Below are positions 19,479 through 27,454 of a stretch of DNA of 64,000 nt, piece by piece; position 1 is the stretch's first letter; each line of letters opens with the position of its first letter. The DNA is from Rhizobium sp. Q54. Its GTDB lineage: Bacteria; Pseudomonadota; Alphaproteobacteria; SHVZ01. The position numbers and the translations under genes are program-made. The DNA lies in contig CAMBVS010000007.1 of NCBI GenBank assembly GCA_945871425.1, positions 20,120 through 84,119 on the forward strand. Direction: 5' to 3'. The notes under the pieces were generated by a model. That model did no database searches and was not told the DNA's origin. It saw nothing but the letters and a program-made list of their open reading frames with translations.

Positions 19479-19512
19479 GAGGGTCGGAACTCTCGCCCGC
19501 CTTCTCTTCCTT

Positions 19513-19616
19513 CCCTCCCCTTGATGGGGGAGGGGCGGGGTGGGGGTGAGGCAGCGACGAGGCGGTCATCACCCAGATCCCCCCGCCCTGACCCTCCCCG
19601 ACAGAAGAGGGAGGGG
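19513..19616. repeat. Pair of inverted GC-rich hairpin repeats
   Basis: The 187-bp gap between the MFS gene and the next gene holds two related C/G-block hairpins. The first (19513-19534) is CCCTCCCC/GGGGAGGG around a TTGATG loop, followed by GGGGCGGGGTGGGGG. The second (about 19578-19616) reads CCCCCCGCCCTGACCCTCCCC..GAGGGAGGGG in the opposite orientation. Read on opposite strands they align as copies of one element, of the type scattered between alphaproteobacterial genes. They may act as terminators or transcript-end stabilisers. Confidence 0.6.
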
Positions 19617-19665
19617 ATACGAGGAGCGGGGGGAAGGGACGCGAGGGCGAGGCGAGCCATCGCCT

Positions 19666-20649
19666 TCATCCGAGCTCGATCCGGTCGGCCAGGGCCTCGC
19701 CGTTCCGGAAGCGCTCGATGTTGGCGAAGATGTCGATCATCTTCAGCTTCATCGCCTCGACCGTGCCGGGCGCGTTATGCGGGGTCAGTACGACGTTGCG
19801 GAACTTGCCGAGCGGCGTCGGCTCCGGCGGCGGCTCGACCTCGAAGACGTCGAGGCCGGCGCCGGCGAGATGGCCGCTGGCCAATGCATCGACCAAGGCT
19901 TTCTCCGAGACCACCGGGCCGCGGGCGCAGTTGATCAGGATGGCGCCCCGCTTCAGGCGCTTCACCGACTCGGCGTTGATCAGGTGCTTCGTCTCCTTGG
20001 TCAGAGGCACGTGAAGCGTGACGTAGTCGCTGCGGGCCAAGAGCTCGTCCAGCGGCACGCGCGTCACCTTGAGCTCGCGCTCGAGCTCGGCCGGCATCTC
20101 CAGGATGTCGTGGTAGAGCACGGTGGTGCGGAACACTGTCAGCAGCCGCGCCAGCTCCTTGCCGATGCGCCCGAGACCGACGATGCCGACGGTGGCGCCG
20201 CCGAGCTGGCGGGATTCGGCGCGGAGGTCGTTGGAATGCCAGCGCCCCTGGCGCAGCTCGGCGTCGATGAAGGAGAGCCGCTTGCCGACCGCGAGCATCA
20301 GCATCAGCGCATGCTCGGCGACGCCGACCGATGTGCCACCGGGAGCGATAGCGAGCGCGATCTGGCGCTCGCGAAGCGCATTGGTGTCGACGGTGTCGTG
20401 GTAGCCGACGCCCTGGTGCTGGACGAAGCGGAGCCTGGGCGCCGCATCGATGTATTGCCGCTCCAGCCGGTAGCCGCCGACGATCACCGCCTCGCAGTCG
20501 ACGATCTTGGCCAGCCGTTCCTTGGGATCGCCCGACTCCAGCGTCACAAGCTCGACGGTGGGCGGCGCCATGCCGCGCACCAGGTCGTAGAGGTCTTCGC
20601 CGCCGTGGTTGAAGTAGAGGACCTTCGTCGGCGCCGGCTCAGTCGACAT
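19666..20649 (-). CDS. NAD-dependent D-2-hydroxyacid dehydrogenase
   Basis: 327 aa. The Rossmann motif GIVGLGRIGKELARLL is near residue 155. All three catalytic residues are recognisable: Arg in NCARGPVV, Glu in LDVFEVEPPPEP, and His in LTPHNAPGT. The family interconverts 2-keto acids and D-2-hydroxyacids; the substrate is unknown. It overlaps the RraA-like gene by 11 bases and is the last gene of a three-gene catabolic-looking operon. Confidence 0.88.
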   Translation of the reverse strand: MSTEPAPTKVLYFNHGGEDLYDLVRGMAPPTVELVTLESGDPKERLAKIVDCEAVIVGGYRLERQYIDAAPRLRFVQHQGVGYHDTVDTNALRERQIALAIAPGGTSVGVAEHALMLMLAVGKRLSFIDAELRQGRWHSNDLRAESRQLGGATVGIVGLGRIGKELARLLTVFRTTVLYHDILEMPAELERELKVTRVPLDELLARSDYVTLHVPLTKETKHLINAESVKRLKRGAILINCARGPVVSEKALVDALASGHLAGAGLDVFEVEPPPEPTPLGKFRNVVLTPHNAPGTVEAMKLKMIDIFANIERFRNGEALADRIELG

Positions 20650-21334
20650 AGTGGACTCCGCCGCGGGCCTTGGTCTGCTCTTCGTTCCAGAACGAGCGTG
20701 TCCTGGCCGCCGCGGTTGCCATCACCGCCTCCATCTCCGCTTCCTTCTTTTTTACCGCCTCCAGGCGGTCGGCGACCGCCTCGGCCTGCAGGCGCGGCAC
20801 GACGACGACGCCGTCGCGGTCGCCGACGACGATGTCGCCGGGCTCGACCGAGACGCCGCCGCAGGAGATCGGCAGGTTGATGGTGCCCGGGCCGTTCTTG
20901 AAGGCCGAGTTCGGGTTGTAGCCGAGGGCGAAGACCGGAAGCCCGACCTTGAGCAGGCCGGTCACGTCGCGGACGAGTCCGTCGGTGACCAGCGCGACCA
21001 CGCCGCGGGCCTTGGCGCTCGAGGCCCACAGGTCGCCGATCATGCCGGCGGCTTCGGAGAACTGCGCGCCGACGACGAGGACGTCGCCGGGCTGCACGTA
21101 GTCGAGGGCGGCCATCACCGCGAGATTGTCCATCGGCGGGCAGAGCGCGGTGACGGCGCTGCCGTGGAAGATCGACGACGGGTCGATCGGCTTGACCCGC
21201 CAGCTCATCGCCCCGCCGCCATTGAGGGCATCGGTGACGAATCCGGTTGGGATGCCGGCGAAGCGGGCGAGAAGGCTGGCGGACGGGCGCTCGATGCGCC
21301 GCCGCACGGTGAGTGCGACCGGATCGCCGATCAT
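20639..21334 (-). CDS. RraA-like / HMG-CHA aldolase family protein
   Basis: 231 aa with an AAGGAG ribosome site. The fold shows GDLWASSAKARGVVALVTDGLVRD, containing the conserved Gly, Lys/Arg and Arg-Asp residues that bind the oxo-acid and metal in 4-hydroxy-4-methyl-2-oxoglutarate aldolases, and a VEPGDIVVGDRDGVVVVP segment. Relatives include RNase E regulator RraA, but placement between two hydroxyacid dehydrogenases favours a retro-aldol or oxaloacetate decarboxylase role. Confidence 0.85.
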   Translation of the reverse strand: MIGDPVALTVRRRIERPSASLLARFAGIPTGFVTDALNGGGAMSWRVKPIDPSSIFHGSAVTALCPPMDNLAVMAALDYVQPGDVLVVGAQFSEAAGMIGDLWASSAKARGVVALVTDGLVRDVTGLLKVGLPVFALGYNPNSAFKNGPGTINLPISCGGVSVEPGDIVVGDRDGVVVVPRLQAEAVADRLEAVKKKEAEMEAVMATAAARTRSFWNEEQTKARGGVHYVD

Positions 21335-21385
21335 GAGGAGCTCCTTGGGATTCGCGACTTCAGGGACGGGCGGGAGGACGCGGCA

Positions 21386-22387
21386 TTATGGCACCGGCGG
21401 ACGGCGGCGGGCGAGCCGTGTCGCCGCGTCCGGATTGACCGCGTATTTCGGCATCCGGCCGCCGAGGACCGCTGCCGCCTGCTCGACCGTGTCGGCGGCC
21501 TGCGAGGTGACCGCTTCCGGCACCATGCCGCCGACATGCGGCGTCGCCAGCACCTTCGGGTGGCGGCCGAGGATCAGCGGCGGGGTGTCGTCCGGCGGCG
21601 CGCGGCCGACGTCGAGGGCGGCGCCGGCGATCCAGTTCTCGTCCAGCGCGCGCTTCAAGTCGTCCTCGTCGACGAGGCCGCCGCGCGAATGGTTGAGGAA
21701 GAAGGCGGTCGGCTTCATCTGCCGGAAGACCTTGGCGTTCATCAGCTTCTCGGTCTTCGGCGAGTGGATGACGAGGCAGATGACGAAGTCGGAGGCGCCC
21801 GCCAGCCGGTCGAGCTCGACCCGCTCATAGGCGTCGGGAACGTTGGCCTGCGGATCGGCGACCAGCACGCGCATGCCCATGAAAGCCAGGATCTCGGCCA
21901 TGCGCCGGCCGAGATTGCCGAATCCGACGATCCCCGCGGTGCGGCCGGCGAGCTGGAGGCCGGGCCGCTGCGGCGGCACGTTGCCGGCGCGGTATTCGGC
22001 GACGTGGCGGCTCATGCCGCGTCCGAGGTCGATCATCTGGCCGAGGATCAGCTCGGTCACCGCCGCGATGAAGCCAGGGCCGGCGCGGGTGATCAGCACG
22101 CCTGCGGCCGAGGCGGCGGCGATGTCGATATTGCGGATGTCCATCGCCGCCCGGTGGACCGCGACCAGGCGGGGAAGGGCGGCGAACAGCCGGGCTTCGC
22201 CGGGGACGGCGCGGTCGAGGACGATGACCTCGGCATCGGCGGCGAGTCGGATCAGCCCGTCGACGGTGAGCGGCGAGTCGCCTTCGTTCAGCACCAGCTC
22301 ACCCAGCGCCTTCAGGCCGGCGACGGCGCTGTCACCGTATTTATCCTTGAGATCGGGCCGGGGATGAGTGAGGACGATACGAGTCAT
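21386..22387 (-). CDS. D-2-hydroxyacid dehydrogenase family protein, atypical active site
   Basis: 333 aa from ATG 22387. The NAD-binding motif is GIVGFGNLGRRMAEIL. The catalytic Arg is kept in NHSRGGLVDED and the His in ATPHVGGMVPE. The Glu normally found in the DVFxxEP box is missing, because the box reads LDVGRAPPDDTPP. That points to a subfamily with altered chemistry rather than a normal dehydrogenase. It is 51 bp upstream of the RraA-like gene and probably leads the operon. Confidence 0.8.
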   Translation of the reverse strand: MTRIVLTHPRPDLKDKYGDSAVAGLKALGELVLNEGDSPLTVDGLIRLAADAEVIVLDRAVPGEARLFAALPRLVAVHRAAMDIRNIDIAAASAAGVLITRAGPGFIAAVTELILGQMIDLGRGMSRHVAEYRAGNVPPQRPGLQLAGRTAGIVGFGNLGRRMAEILAFMGMRVLVADPQANVPDAYERVELDRLAGASDFVICLVIHSPKTEKLMNAKVFRQMKPTAFFLNHSRGGLVDEDDLKRALDENWIAGAALDVGRAPPDDTPPLILGRHPKVLATPHVGGMVPEAVTSQAADTVEQAAAVLGGRMPKYAVNPDAATRLARRRPPVP

Positions 22388-22465
22388 GGCAGGTTCCACT
22401 GATGTTCTTGTGCAGGCCCTGCCATGGTGCCATACAGGCCCTTCGCCATCGCAACCGGAACGTCG

Positions 22466-23437
22466 ATGCGTGCAATCCTTTTTCGGCTTCTCGTCTCTCT
22501 AGCGATCCTCGCGCCCGGCCTCGGCCATGCAGCGGAGACGGATTTCCCGACCTGGCTCCAGCAGTTCCGCACCGAGGCGCTCGGGCGGGGCATCAAGCCG
22601 GACACCCTCAACCGCTCGCTTGCCGGCGTCGTCCTGATTCCGCGGGTGATCGAGCTCGACAGGCGTCAGCCAGAGTCGACGCTCACCTTCGCCCAGTACA
22701 TCGAGCGGGTGATCAACGACCGCCGGATCGAGACCGCGCGTCAGATGGTGGTGACCCACAAGGATCTGCTCGACCAGGTCTCCGCCAAGTTCGGCGTGCA
22801 GCCGCGCTTCATCGTGGCGCTGTGGGGGATCGAGACCGATTTCGGCCGCATCACCGGCGATTTCCCGATCTTCTCGGCCCTGGCGACGCTTGCCTATGAC
22901 GGCCGCCGGTCGGCGTTCTTTCGCGGCGAGCTCTTGAACGCACTTCGCATGGTCGACCGCGGCCTCGCCGATCCCCAGCGTATGCGGGGATCCTGGGCGG
23001 GTGCCATGGGCCAGAGCCAGTTCATGCCGTCGAGCTTCTTGGCATACGCCGTCGATCATGACGGCGACGGCAAGCCCGACCTCTGGGGCTCGCTCCCCGA
23101 CGTCTTCGCCTCGATCGCCAACTATCTCGCGAAGAGCGGCTGGAAGGGCGACCAGACCTGGGGCCGGCAGGTCCGCCTGCCGCCCGGAATCGACCCTGCC
23201 CAGCTCGACCTCAAGGTCGAGAAGCCGGTGGCGGACTGGGCGGCGATGGGCATCCGCCGGGCCGACGGCAGCGAGCTCGCCGGCCGCGAGATGATCGGCT
23301 CGATCGTCCTGCCGGGCGGCGCCCAGGGCCCGAGCTACCTCGTCTACACCAACTACAAAACGATCATGCGCTGGAACCGGTCGCTCTACTTCGCGACGGC
23401 CGTCGGACAACTTGCGGATAAGGTCGCCGGCAGCTAG
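22466..23437 (+). CDS. Lytic murein transglycosylase, MltB family
   Basis: 323 aa from ATG 22466, giving a cleavable signal peptide ending GLGHA; the upstream ATG 22424 would spoil it. The catalytic Glu is in ALWGIETDFGRITG, followed by GSWAGAMGQSQFMPSSF and DHDGDGKPDLW, all MltB hallmarks. The enzyme cleaves glycan strands with anhydromuropeptide formation in the periplasm. It heads a cell-wall group with rlpA and a DD-carboxypeptidase. Confidence 0.93.
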   Translation: MRAILFRLLVSLAILAPGLGHAAETDFPTWLQQFRTEALGRGIKPDTLNRSLAGVVLIPRVIELDRRQPESTLTFAQYIERVINDRRIETARQMVVTHKDLLDQVSAKFGVQPRFIVALWGIETDFGRITGDFPIFSALATLAYDGRRSAFFRGELLNALRMVDRGLADPQRMRGSWAGAMGQSQFMPSSFLAYAVDHDGDGKPDLWGSLPDVFASIANYLAKSGWKGDQTWGRQVRLPPGIDPAQLDLKVEKPVADWAAMGIRRADGSELAGREMIGSIVLPGGAQGPSYLVYTNYKTIMRWNRSLYFATAVGQLADKVAGS

Positions 23438-23476
23438 GTTACAAAATATTGGTGAACTAACCGGACGACCCACAAG

Positions 23477-24514
23477 ATGATGCGGAAGGCCTGTTCCCTG
23501 CCGGTGCTGGGAACGATGGCGGCGATGCTGCTGCTGCAAGGGTGCAACGGCCTGCAGCTGGCATCTCATGCCGCCAAGACCGTCGGCGAGCGATCCGGCG
23601 CGACCACCAAGCCCAAGGGCTACTACAAAATCGGCGAGCCGTATCAGATCAATGGGGTCTGGTATTATCCTAAAGTAGATTATGAATACGACGAGACAGG
23701 CATCGCCTCCTGGTACGGCGAGCAGTTCCACGCCAAGCTGACGGCCAACGGCGAGATCTTCGACATGAACGACGTGTCGGCGGCGCACCGGACATTGCCG
23801 CTGCCGAGCCTCGTCCGCGTGACCAATCTCGACAATGGCCGGTCGATGATCGTCCGGGTCAATGATCGCGGGCCGTTCGCGGCCGGGCGCATCATCGATC
23901 TGTCGCGCCGGACGGCGCAGCTGATGGGGATGGACCGGGCCGGCACGGCCAAGGTCCGGGTCCAGATTCTCGCCGACGAGAGCCGGAGCATCGCCGAGGC
24001 GCTGACCAAGGGCCGCCCGGAGCCGACCATGGTCGCCTCCGCTGCCGGCACGGCGACCGACGCCGTCCAGGTGCGTCCGGACGCGCCGAACGCCTCGCCC
24101 AGAGCCTCGGTCGCGGTCCAGGCGCTGCCGCTCCCCGGCAGCGCGCCGGCGCCGGTCCAGGCGCCGCCGCCGCCGGTCGCCGCAGCAGGGGTCGCGAGCG
24201 AGGCGGCCAAGGCGGCGGCCGAGCGCCAGGTCGCCGCGCTGCAGCCGGCCCTGCCGGTGGTGACGACGGTGCCGGTGGTGCCGACCGAGATCTACATCCA
24301 GGCCGGCGCCTTCCAGAACGTCAACAACGCGGTCAGGTTGTCTGCCCAGCTCACCGAATTCGGGCGGGCGACGGTTGCACCGAAGCAGATCGGGAACCAG
24401 CTTCTCTATCGGGTCCGCTTCGGGCCGTTCACGTCTGTGGAAGACGCCGATCGCATGCTTGCCCGCATGATCGCCGCAGGCTATCCCGACACACGGGTGG
24501 TCGTCGATCAATGA
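23477..24514 (+). CDS. rlpA: Septal-ring lytic transglycosylase RlpA family lipoprotein
   Basis: 345 aa. The lipobox LLLQGC gives a lipidated Cys near residue 23. A double-psi beta-barrel (about residues 65-155) has GIASWYGEQFHAKLTANGE, the AHRTLPLPSLVRVTN segment and VNDRGPFAAGRIIDLS. An Ala/Pro-rich linker leads to a C-terminal SPOR domain (about 268-345) with IYIQAGAFQNVNNA, which targets denuded septal glycans. It precedes the carboxypeptidase gene with almost no gap. Confidence 0.93.
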   Translation: MMRKACSLPVLGTMAAMLLLQGCNGLQLASHAAKTVGERSGATTKPKGYYKIGEPYQINGVWYYPKVDYEYDETGIASWYGEQFHAKLTANGEIFDMNDVSAAHRTLPLPSLVRVTNLDNGRSMIVRVNDRGPFAAGRIIDLSRRTAQLMGMDRAGTAKVRVQILADESRSIAEALTKGRPEPTMVASAAGTATDAVQVRPDAPNASPRASVAVQALPLPGSAPAPVQAPPPPVAAAGVASEAAKAAAERQVAALQPALPVVTTVPVVPTEIYIQAGAFQNVNNAVRLSAQLTEFGRATVAPKQIGNQLLYRVRFGPFTSVEDADRMLARMIAAGYPDTRVVVDQ

Positions 24515-24531
24515 TGGCCGGAGGTATCGCC

Positions 24532-25680
24532 ATGATCCGTCGCCTCGCTCTCGCCGCGGTCTTCGTCGCCTCGGCGCTGCCTGCCCTGGCCCAGACCATG
24601 GAGACCCAGGCCCGGCAGGCCTACATCGTCGACATGAAGACCGGCGCCGTGCTTCTGGAGAAGAACGCCGACGAGGTCATGCCGCCGTCGTCGATGAGCA
24701 AGATGATGACCGTCCACATGCTGTTCGAGAAGCTGCAGAAGGGCGAGATCAAGCTCACCGACGAGTTCCCGGTGAGCGAGAAGGCCTGGCGGATCCAGGG
24801 CTCGAAGATGTTCGTGCCGCTCGGCGGCCGGGTGAAGGTCGAGGACCTGATCCGCGGCATCGTCATCCAGTCGGGCAACGACGCCTGCATCGTCGTCGCC
24901 GAGGGGCTGGCCGGCAGCGAAGAGGCCTTCGCCGAGCAGATGACCAAGCGGGCGCGCGAGCTCGGCCTCACCAAGACGGTGTTCAAGAACGCCAGCGGCT
25001 GGCCGCATCCCGAGCACGTCACCACGGCGCGCGAGCTGGCGATCATCGCCAAGCACACGATCGAAAGCTTCCCCGAGCACTACAAGTACTATTCGGAGAT
25101 CAACTACACCTTCAACGGCATCAAGCAGGGCAACCGCAACCCGCTGCTCTACAAGCAGACGGGCGCCGACGGCCTCAAGACCGGCCACACCGAGGCCGGC
25201 GGCTACGGGCTCACCGCTTCGGTCAAGCGCGGTGATCGCCGCATCATCATGGTGGTCAACGGCATCATGGTGCCGAACAGCCCCGCCGGCCTGAAGGCCC
25301 GTGCGCAGGAGACCGAGAATCTGATCGAATGGGCGTTCCGGGAGTTCGAGAACTACAACCTGTTCAAGTCGGGTGAGGCCGTGCAGTCGGCCGGCGTCTG
25401 GCTCGGCGACGCCAAGACCGTGCCGCTGGTCGCCGGCGACGACATGGTGGTGACGCTTCCCCGGAAGGCGCGTCAGGGCATGAAGGTGACCGCGGTCTAC
25501 CAGGAGCCGATCGCGGCCCCGATCCAGAAGGGCCAGCAGGTCGGCAAGCTGGTGATCGCCGCGCCGGGCGTGCCGAACCGCGAGCTGCCGCTGATCGCCG
25601 GCGAGTCCGTGCGCCAGCTCGGTCCCGCCGGGCGCATCACCGCCGCTGTCTCCTATCTGATCTTCGGCGCGCAGAAGTGA
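24532..25680 (+). CDS. D-alanyl-D-alanine carboxypeptidase (PBP5/6 family)
   Basis: 382 aa from ATG 24532, chosen because GGAGG lies eight bases upstream; ATG 24511 overlaps rlpA. A signal peptide ends near ALPALAQ. Catalytic motifs are complete: SxxK at Ser54-Lys57 (SSMSK), SxN in IQSGNDAC, and KTG in GLKTGHTEAGG. The C-terminal beta domain (from about residue 270) matches PBP5_C. The enzyme trims the terminal D-Ala of peptidoglycan stem peptides. It overlaps tmk by four bases (GTGA). Confidence 0.94.
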   Translation: MIRRLALAAVFVASALPALAQTMETQARQAYIVDMKTGAVLLEKNADEVMPPSSMSKMMTVHMLFEKLQKGEIKLTDEFPVSEKAWRIQGSKMFVPLGGRVKVEDLIRGIVIQSGNDACIVVAEGLAGSEEAFAEQMTKRARELGLTKTVFKNASGWPHPEHVTTARELAIIAKHTIESFPEHYKYYSEINYTFNGIKQGNRNPLLYKQTGADGLKTGHTEAGGYGLTASVKRGDRRIIMVVNGIMVPNSPAGLKARAQETENLIEWAFREFENYNLFKSGEAVQSAGVWLGDAKTVPLVAGDDMVVTLPRKARQGMKVTAVYQEPIAAPIQKGQQVGKLVIAAPGVPNRELPLIAGESVRQLGPAGRITAAVSYLIFGAQK

Positions 25681-26333
25681 CGTCTGCCGCTCGCTTCGTC
25701 ACCTTCGAAGGCGGCGAAGGGGCGGGCAAGTCCACCCAGATCAAGCGTCTCGGCGACCGGCTGACGGCTGTCGGCGAGAGAGTTCTTCTGACGCGCGAAC
25801 CTGGCGGATCGCCGGGCGCGGAAGCTATCCGTACCCTGGTCGTTTCAGGCGATCCGACGCGTTGGGATGCCATGACAGAGGCGCTTCTCGTGATGTCGGC
25901 ACGCCGAGACCATGTTCGGCGAACGATTGATCCGGCATTGAGCGATGGGCAATGGGTGCTTTGCGATCGGTTTCACGACTCCACGGTTGCCTATCAGGGC
26001 TACGGCGGGGGGATACCCTTGTCCGATCTGGCGACGCTCTACCGAATTGCGATCGGTAGCCTTCAACCGGCCCTCACATTGATTCTGGATCTGCCTGTGG
26101 CCAAGGGCTTGGAGAGGGCGAGAGCCCGAAGCGAGTTGCGTCCAGGGGGGGGGCGTGAGGATCGCTTCGAGAGAATGGGGACGAAGTTCCACGAGCAGCT
26201 GCGCTCGGCGTTTCTCAAGATCGCCGAGGCTGAACCCGCCCGATGTGTGGTCATCGACGCCGGCCCCGACGCCGACACCGTCCACGCCGCGATCGTCGCC
26301 GCCGTCTCCGAGCGGCTGGGCGTCCGTCTGTGA
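25677..26333 (+). CDS. tmk: Thymidylate kinase
   Basis: 218 aa from GTG 25677. P-loop FEGGEGAGKSTQ (residues 9-20), DR(Y/F)-type box CDRFHDSTVAYQG, and LID region with DRFERM. It phosphorylates dTMP. The middle of the gene has visibly lower GC and looser third-position use than the flanking genes, and a run of nine G at 26145-26153 lies in the LID-encoding stretch. The frame stays open, so the gene looks functional. It overlaps holB by three bases. Confidence 0.93.
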   Translation: MTSAARFVTFEGGEGAGKSTQIKRLGDRLTAVGERVLLTREPGGSPGAEAIRTLVVSGDPTRWDAMTEALLVMSARRDHVRRTIDPALSDGQWVLCDRFHDSTVAYQGYGGGIPLSDLATLYRIAIGSLQPALTLILDLPVAKGLERARARSELRPGGGREDRFERMGTKFHEQLRSAFLKIAEAEPARCVVIDAGPDADTVHAAIVAAVSERLGVRL

Positions 26334-27442
26334 CCGGCAAACGCGCGGCCGAGGCCGACGAGCGCCCGCATCCGCGCTTTTGTCCGCCGCTGCTCGGGCA
26401 CGAGACCGCCGAGGCGCAGATGGTCGAGGCCGCCCGGTCGGGCCGTCTGGCTCATGCTTGGCTGATCGAGGGGCCGCGCGGTATCGGCAAGGCGACGCTG
26501 GCCTACCGTTTCGCCCGCTTCCTCCTGTCCGGAGCCCATGGCGGAGAGGGCGGGGGGCTGTTCGGTGACGCAGCGCCCTCCCTCGACGTCGCCCAGGATC
26601 ACCGGACCTCGCGGCTGATCGCCGCCGGCAGCCATCCCGACCTCCTGGCGCTCGAGCGCAGCTATGACGAAAAGGCGAAGCGGCTGCGCAAGGTGATCAC
26701 CGCCGAGGAGGCGCGCAGCGTCGCCGACTTCATGCATCTGACGCCGGCCGAGGGCGGCTGGCGGGTCGCCATCGTCGACAGCGTCGACGACCTCAACCCG
26801 ACCTCGATGAACGCCCTCCTGAAGATCCTGGAGGAGCCGCCGAAGCGTGCCGTCCTGCTGCTGGTCTATCACGGCGCCGGACGCATCCTGCCGACCATCC
26901 GGTCGCGCTGCCGCCGCCTGGTGCTGAAACCGCTCGATGCCGGCGTCCTCGACCGGCTGCTGGCGGCCCAGGCGCCGGACCTGCCGGCGGAGGAGCGGGG
27001 GCCCTTGGCCCAGCTCGCCCGCGGCAGCCTGGGCCGCGCCCTCGACCTGATCGAGGCGGGCGGCCTCGACCTCTACCGCCAGGTGTTCCAGCTCGCCAGC
27101 GTCACCCAGCCGGACGCCGTGCAGATGCAGGGCTTTGCCGACAAGCTGGCCCGCAAGGGTGCTGAAGCCTCGTATCTCGCTGCCGTCGACATGCATGTCG
27201 ACCTGCTGGCGAGGCTTGCCCGCGCCGCCGCCGATCCCAGGCCGCCGGCTGAGGTGGTGCCGGGGGAAGCGGCCGCGCTGAAGCGCCTCGCCGGCCGGCG
27301 CAGCCTTGATCGCTGGCGCGAGCTATGGGAGAACAGCCGCCGTCTGGTCCAGCGTTCCGAGGCCGTCAACATCGACCGCAAGCAGGTCCTGTTGACCCTT
27401 CTTCTGGCACTCGACGACGATCGCCTCCTCGCGCAGTCCTAG
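26330..27442 (+). CDS. holB: DNA polymerase III delta' subunit
   Basis: 370 aa from GTG 26330 (GTGA overlap with the tmk stop). An AAA+ clamp-loader subunit with IEGPRGIGKATLAYRFARFLL (a degenerate P-loop as usual for delta'), VDSVDDLNPTSMNALLKILEEPP, and LPTIRSRCRRL containing the sensor/Arg-finger SRC motif. It helps load the sliding clamp. The tmk-holB-metG-tatD order is the usual one in proteobacteria. Confidence 0.93.
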   Translation: MTGKRAAEADERPHPRFCPPLLGHETAEAQMVEAARSGRLAHAWLIEGPRGIGKATLAYRFARFLLSGAHGGEGGGLFGDAAPSLDVAQDHRTSRLIAAGSHPDLLALERSYDEKAKRLRKVITAEEARSVADFMHLTPAEGGWRVAIVDSVDDLNPTSMNALLKILEEPPKRAVLLLVYHGAGRILPTIRSRCRRLVLKPLDAGVLDRLLAAQAPDLPAEERGPLAQLARGSLGRALDLIEAGGLDLYRQVFQLASVTQPDAVQMQGFADKLARKGAEASYLAAVDMHVDLLARLARAAADPRPPAEVVPGEAAALKRLAGRRSLDRWRELWENSRRLVQRSEAVNIDRKQVLLTLLLALDDDRLLAQS

Positions 27443-27454
27443 GAGTTCCGGCCG

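Noticed and set aside
22499..24511. A 670-codon open frame on the - strand
   Set aside because: Shadow of mltB and rlpA, both with unmistakable motifs.
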